From CF-161 sp035259145 (GTDB lineage: Bacteria; Chloroflexota; Dormibacteria; Dormibacterales; Dormibacteraceae), in the NCBI GenBank assembly GCA_035259145.1, contig DATFWQ010000376.1, positions 1 through 6,645 on the forward strand: DNA of 6,645 bases, written 5' to 3'. The notes under the pieces were generated by a model. That model was not told where the DNA came from. It saw only the letters and a list, made by a program, of their open reading frames with translations, and made no database searches. Shown piece after piece: positions 5,801 to 6,645 of this stretch. Positions within the stretch are counted from its first letter, which is position 1. Each line of letters opens with the position of its first letter. The translations under genes and the position numbers were made by a program.

Positions 5801-5828
5801 GACGAACGGACGGCGCTCACAATCGACG
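5801..5828 (-). promoter_or_regulatory. Candidate ECF42-type promoter of the DGPF-sigma operon
   Basis: On the minus strand, CGTCGA (5828-5823) is followed by 18 nt and CGTC (5804-5801). As I recall, the ECF42 promoter consensus is TGTCGA at -35 and CGTC or CGAC at -10, so the -35 matches 5 of 6 bases. The predicted 5' leader would be about 45 nt, ending in the strong AAAGGAGG. This implies autoregulation by the sigma factor encoded second in the operon. Confidence 0.55.
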
Positions 5829-5856
5829 TCCCATGGATTTTGCGCGGCCCCCCTCC

Positions 5857-5895
5857 CCCGGCTTCGCCGGGTACTCCCCCGACTTCGCGGGGGAG
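5857..5895. repeat. Tandem GC-rich hairpins (REP-like intergenic palindromes)
   Basis: Two perfect hairpins lie side by side: CCCGGC-TTC-GCCGGG (5857-5871) and CTCCCCCG-ACTTCG-CGGGGGAG (5874-5895). Both have CTTCG-type tops and C-rich left arms, as in a duplicated palindromic unit. They lie 20 nt past the stop of the minus-strand gene ending at 5915 and just before the DGPF promoter. They may act as a factor-dependent end or insulator, or be a dispersed genomic repeat. No T-tract follows on either strand. Confidence 0.6.
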
Positions 5896-5914
5896 AGTCT
5901 GCACCGTCGAAGGG

Positions 5915-6244
5915 TTAGAGGGGGCGGGCGCGGCGGGGGGGCGGGCTCCAGAACTCCGAGCGCGGTTGAGGATTGCGCCTGAGGGCGATCACCATCGAGG
6001 ATTCCTTCGGCCAGCTGTCGCGACGGTTCGCCCAGCTGTCCAGGCGACCGCTGTCCAGCAGGTCCCGCAGAGCCCACTTGATCTGGCCGCGGCCTTCGAC
6101 GGGGCGCTCCCGAACGTCAGCCGCTCCGTGCTGGAGCTCAATCTCGTCGTAGCCGTTCCTGTAGGCCTCGAAAACGCGCATCACCGCGAACTGCACGGCA
6201 GTGTGGGTGTCGAATCCATGCAGGTCCTCGAGGCGCCGCCGCAC
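5915..6244 (-). CDS. Hypothetical small protein, 109 residues
   Basis: I do not recognise this family. The middle looks like real protein: AVQFAVMRVFEAYRNGYDEI (about 16-35), then GQIKWALRDLLDSGRLDSWANRRD, mixed charged and helical with no membrane segment or signal peptide. The C-terminal tail (NPQPRSEFWSPPPRRARPL) is proline- and arginine-rich and runs into a G-rich tract; it may be a recent extension. The start chosen is GTG at 6244, which lacks a Shine-Dalgarno but has TANNNT 6 nt upstream, consistent with a leaderless transcript. An ATG 22 codons in (VMRVFEAY) is an alternative. It diverges from the R2-like gene across a 108-bp gap. The opposite strand is also open over most of this stretch but reads as low-complexity, so the minus frame is preferred. 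Confidence 0.55.
   Translation of the reverse strand: MRRRLEDLHGFDTHTAVQFAVMRVFEAYRNGYDEIELQHGAADVRERPVEGRGQIKWALRDLLDSGRLDSWANRRDSWPKESSMVIALRRNPQPRSEFWSPPPRRARPL
5920..5945 (+). other. Potential G-quadruplex tract
   Basis: Plus-strand runs GGGGG, GGG, GGGGGGG and GGG are separated by loops of 1, 6 and 1 nt, which fits the standard four-tract pattern. The tract lies within the last codons of the minus-strand small protein gene. In a GC-rich genome it may be incidental. Confidence 0.3.
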
Positions 6245-6250
6245 CCCATC

Positions 6251-6256
6251 AGACTA
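6251..6256 (-). promoter_or_regulatory. TANNNT -10 element before the 109-residue gene
   Basis: TAGTCT on the minus strand ends 6 nt before the GTG at 6244, matching leaderless geometry. No -35 is clear. It supports the GTG start but is a short motif. Confidence 0.3.
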
Positions 6257-6288
6257 CTGGGCGGCCGATAGAGCCCTCGCCGCCGAAG

Positions 6289-6317
6289 TTGACCCGTCCA
6301 CCCGCCACACGTACCTT
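6289..6317 (+). promoter_or_regulatory. Sigma70-like promoter of the R2-like gene
   Basis: TTGACC (6289-6294), a 17-nt spacer and TACCTT (6312-6317) make a good housekeeping promoter. Transcription would start near 6324, giving a leader of about 30 nt that contains GGGAGGG. It points away from the divergent 109-residue gene. Confidence 0.6.
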
Positions 6318-6352
6318 TAGGCCACAAATACGTTGCTGGGAGGGCCAACCCC

Positions 6353-6645
6353 GTGCAAATGAAGGAAGCCGACGCCGTCCAGCTGGTCGAGACCACTCCA
6401 CTGGAGGGGCTCGCCGAACTGCACACCGACGTGGTCTACACGCACGTCGACTACCTCGTGCGCGAGCTGCCGGGGCCGGTTGACCTCTACCAGCGCTGGG
6501 AGCGCCAGCAGTGGTCGGCCTCCAACCTTGACTTCGGCGTTGACCGCGAGCAGTGGCGCGCCATGCATCCCGCCGTCCGTGAGCAGATGGAAGCCACGTT
6601 CGGTGGGTTTTTCTTCGGTGAGCAGGCGGTGACCGACACCCTGTC
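6353..6645 (+). CDS. R2-like ferritin-fold protein (ribonucleotide reductase small-subunit-like), partial N-terminus
   Basis: The first 97 residues are visible; the frame runs off the right edge. LYQRWERQQWSASNLDFGVD (45-64), REQWRAMHPAVREQM and FGGFFFGEQAVTDTLS (83-98) match the opening of R2-like di-metal proteins: the W..DFG.DRE.W segment before helix 1, and an F..GE.AVTD helix whose Glu90 is the likely first metal ligand. Relatives include class I ribonucleotide reductase beta subunits and R2-like ligand-binding oxidases; the visible part cannot separate them. The start is GTG at 6353 because GGGAGGG (6338-6344) lies 8 nt before it; the ATG at 6359 is in frame two codons later with a 14-nt gap. 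No large-subunit gene is visible, so a role in dNTP synthesis is not established. Confidence 0.75.
   Translation, partial: MQMKEADAVQLVETTPLEGLAELHTDVVYTHVDYLVRELPGPVDLYQRWERQQWSASNLDFGVDREQWRAMHPAVREQMEATFGGFFFGEQAVTDTL

Noticed and set aside
5840..6271. Plus-strand open frame of 143 codons opposite the small protein
   Set aside because: Low-complexity, starts inside the palindromes and has no ribosome-binding site; the minus frame looks more protein-like, though neither is certain.

Overview
The window is GC-rich bacterial DNA, almost all of it coding on the minus strand. Three things suggest a high-GC Gram-positive-like or Chloroflexota/Dormibacterota-type lineage: a T-box leader on an archaeal-type aspartyl-tRNA synthetase gene, an ECF42-type sigma factor with a DGPF partner, and several genes that look leaderless. 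No rRNA, tRNA or other taxonomic marker is present, so this placement is tentative.

Layout, left to right. (1) 1-739, minus: N-terminal 246 codons of an AspRS of the archaeal/nondiscriminating type, running off the left edge. (2) 740-1081: no protein gene. It holds a complete T-box riboswitch leader for aspS with a GAC (Asp) specifier, then tandem hairpins ending the next unit. (3) 1082-2655, minus: a two-gene unit of an ECF sigma factor and a single-pass membrane protein, probably its anti-sigma factor, overlapping by GTGA. (4) 2656-2931: a frameshifted relic of an IS256-family transposase C-terminus on the plus strand; the likely sigma promoter lies inside it. (5) 2932-3909, minus: an orphan RbsC-type sugar ABC transporter permease. 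(6) 3910-4118: intergenic, with an inverted repeat resembling an insertion-sequence end. (7) 4119-5749, minus: a DGPF/YCII protein followed by an ECF42-like sigma factor with a TPR-like C-terminal extension, overlapping by CTGA, with a likely autoregulated promoter at 5801-5828. (8) 5831-5914: tandem GC-rich hairpins. (9) 5915-6244, minus: a small unrecognised protein. (10) 6353-6645, plus: the start of a ribonucleotide-reductase-R2-like ferritin-fold protein with a good sigma70-like promoter, running off the right edge.

Functionally, the window combines aminoacylation control by uncharged tRNA, two independent ECF signalling units and an isolated transporter subunit between mobile-element scars. 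The strongest points for follow-up are the Asp-specific T-box on a synthetase predicted to charge both tRNA-Asp and tRNA-Asn, the apparent CTG start of the ECF42 sigma factor, and the transposase relic that seems to carry an ECF promoter. Motif and family calls were made by eye from the sequence and from remembered family features; no search was run.
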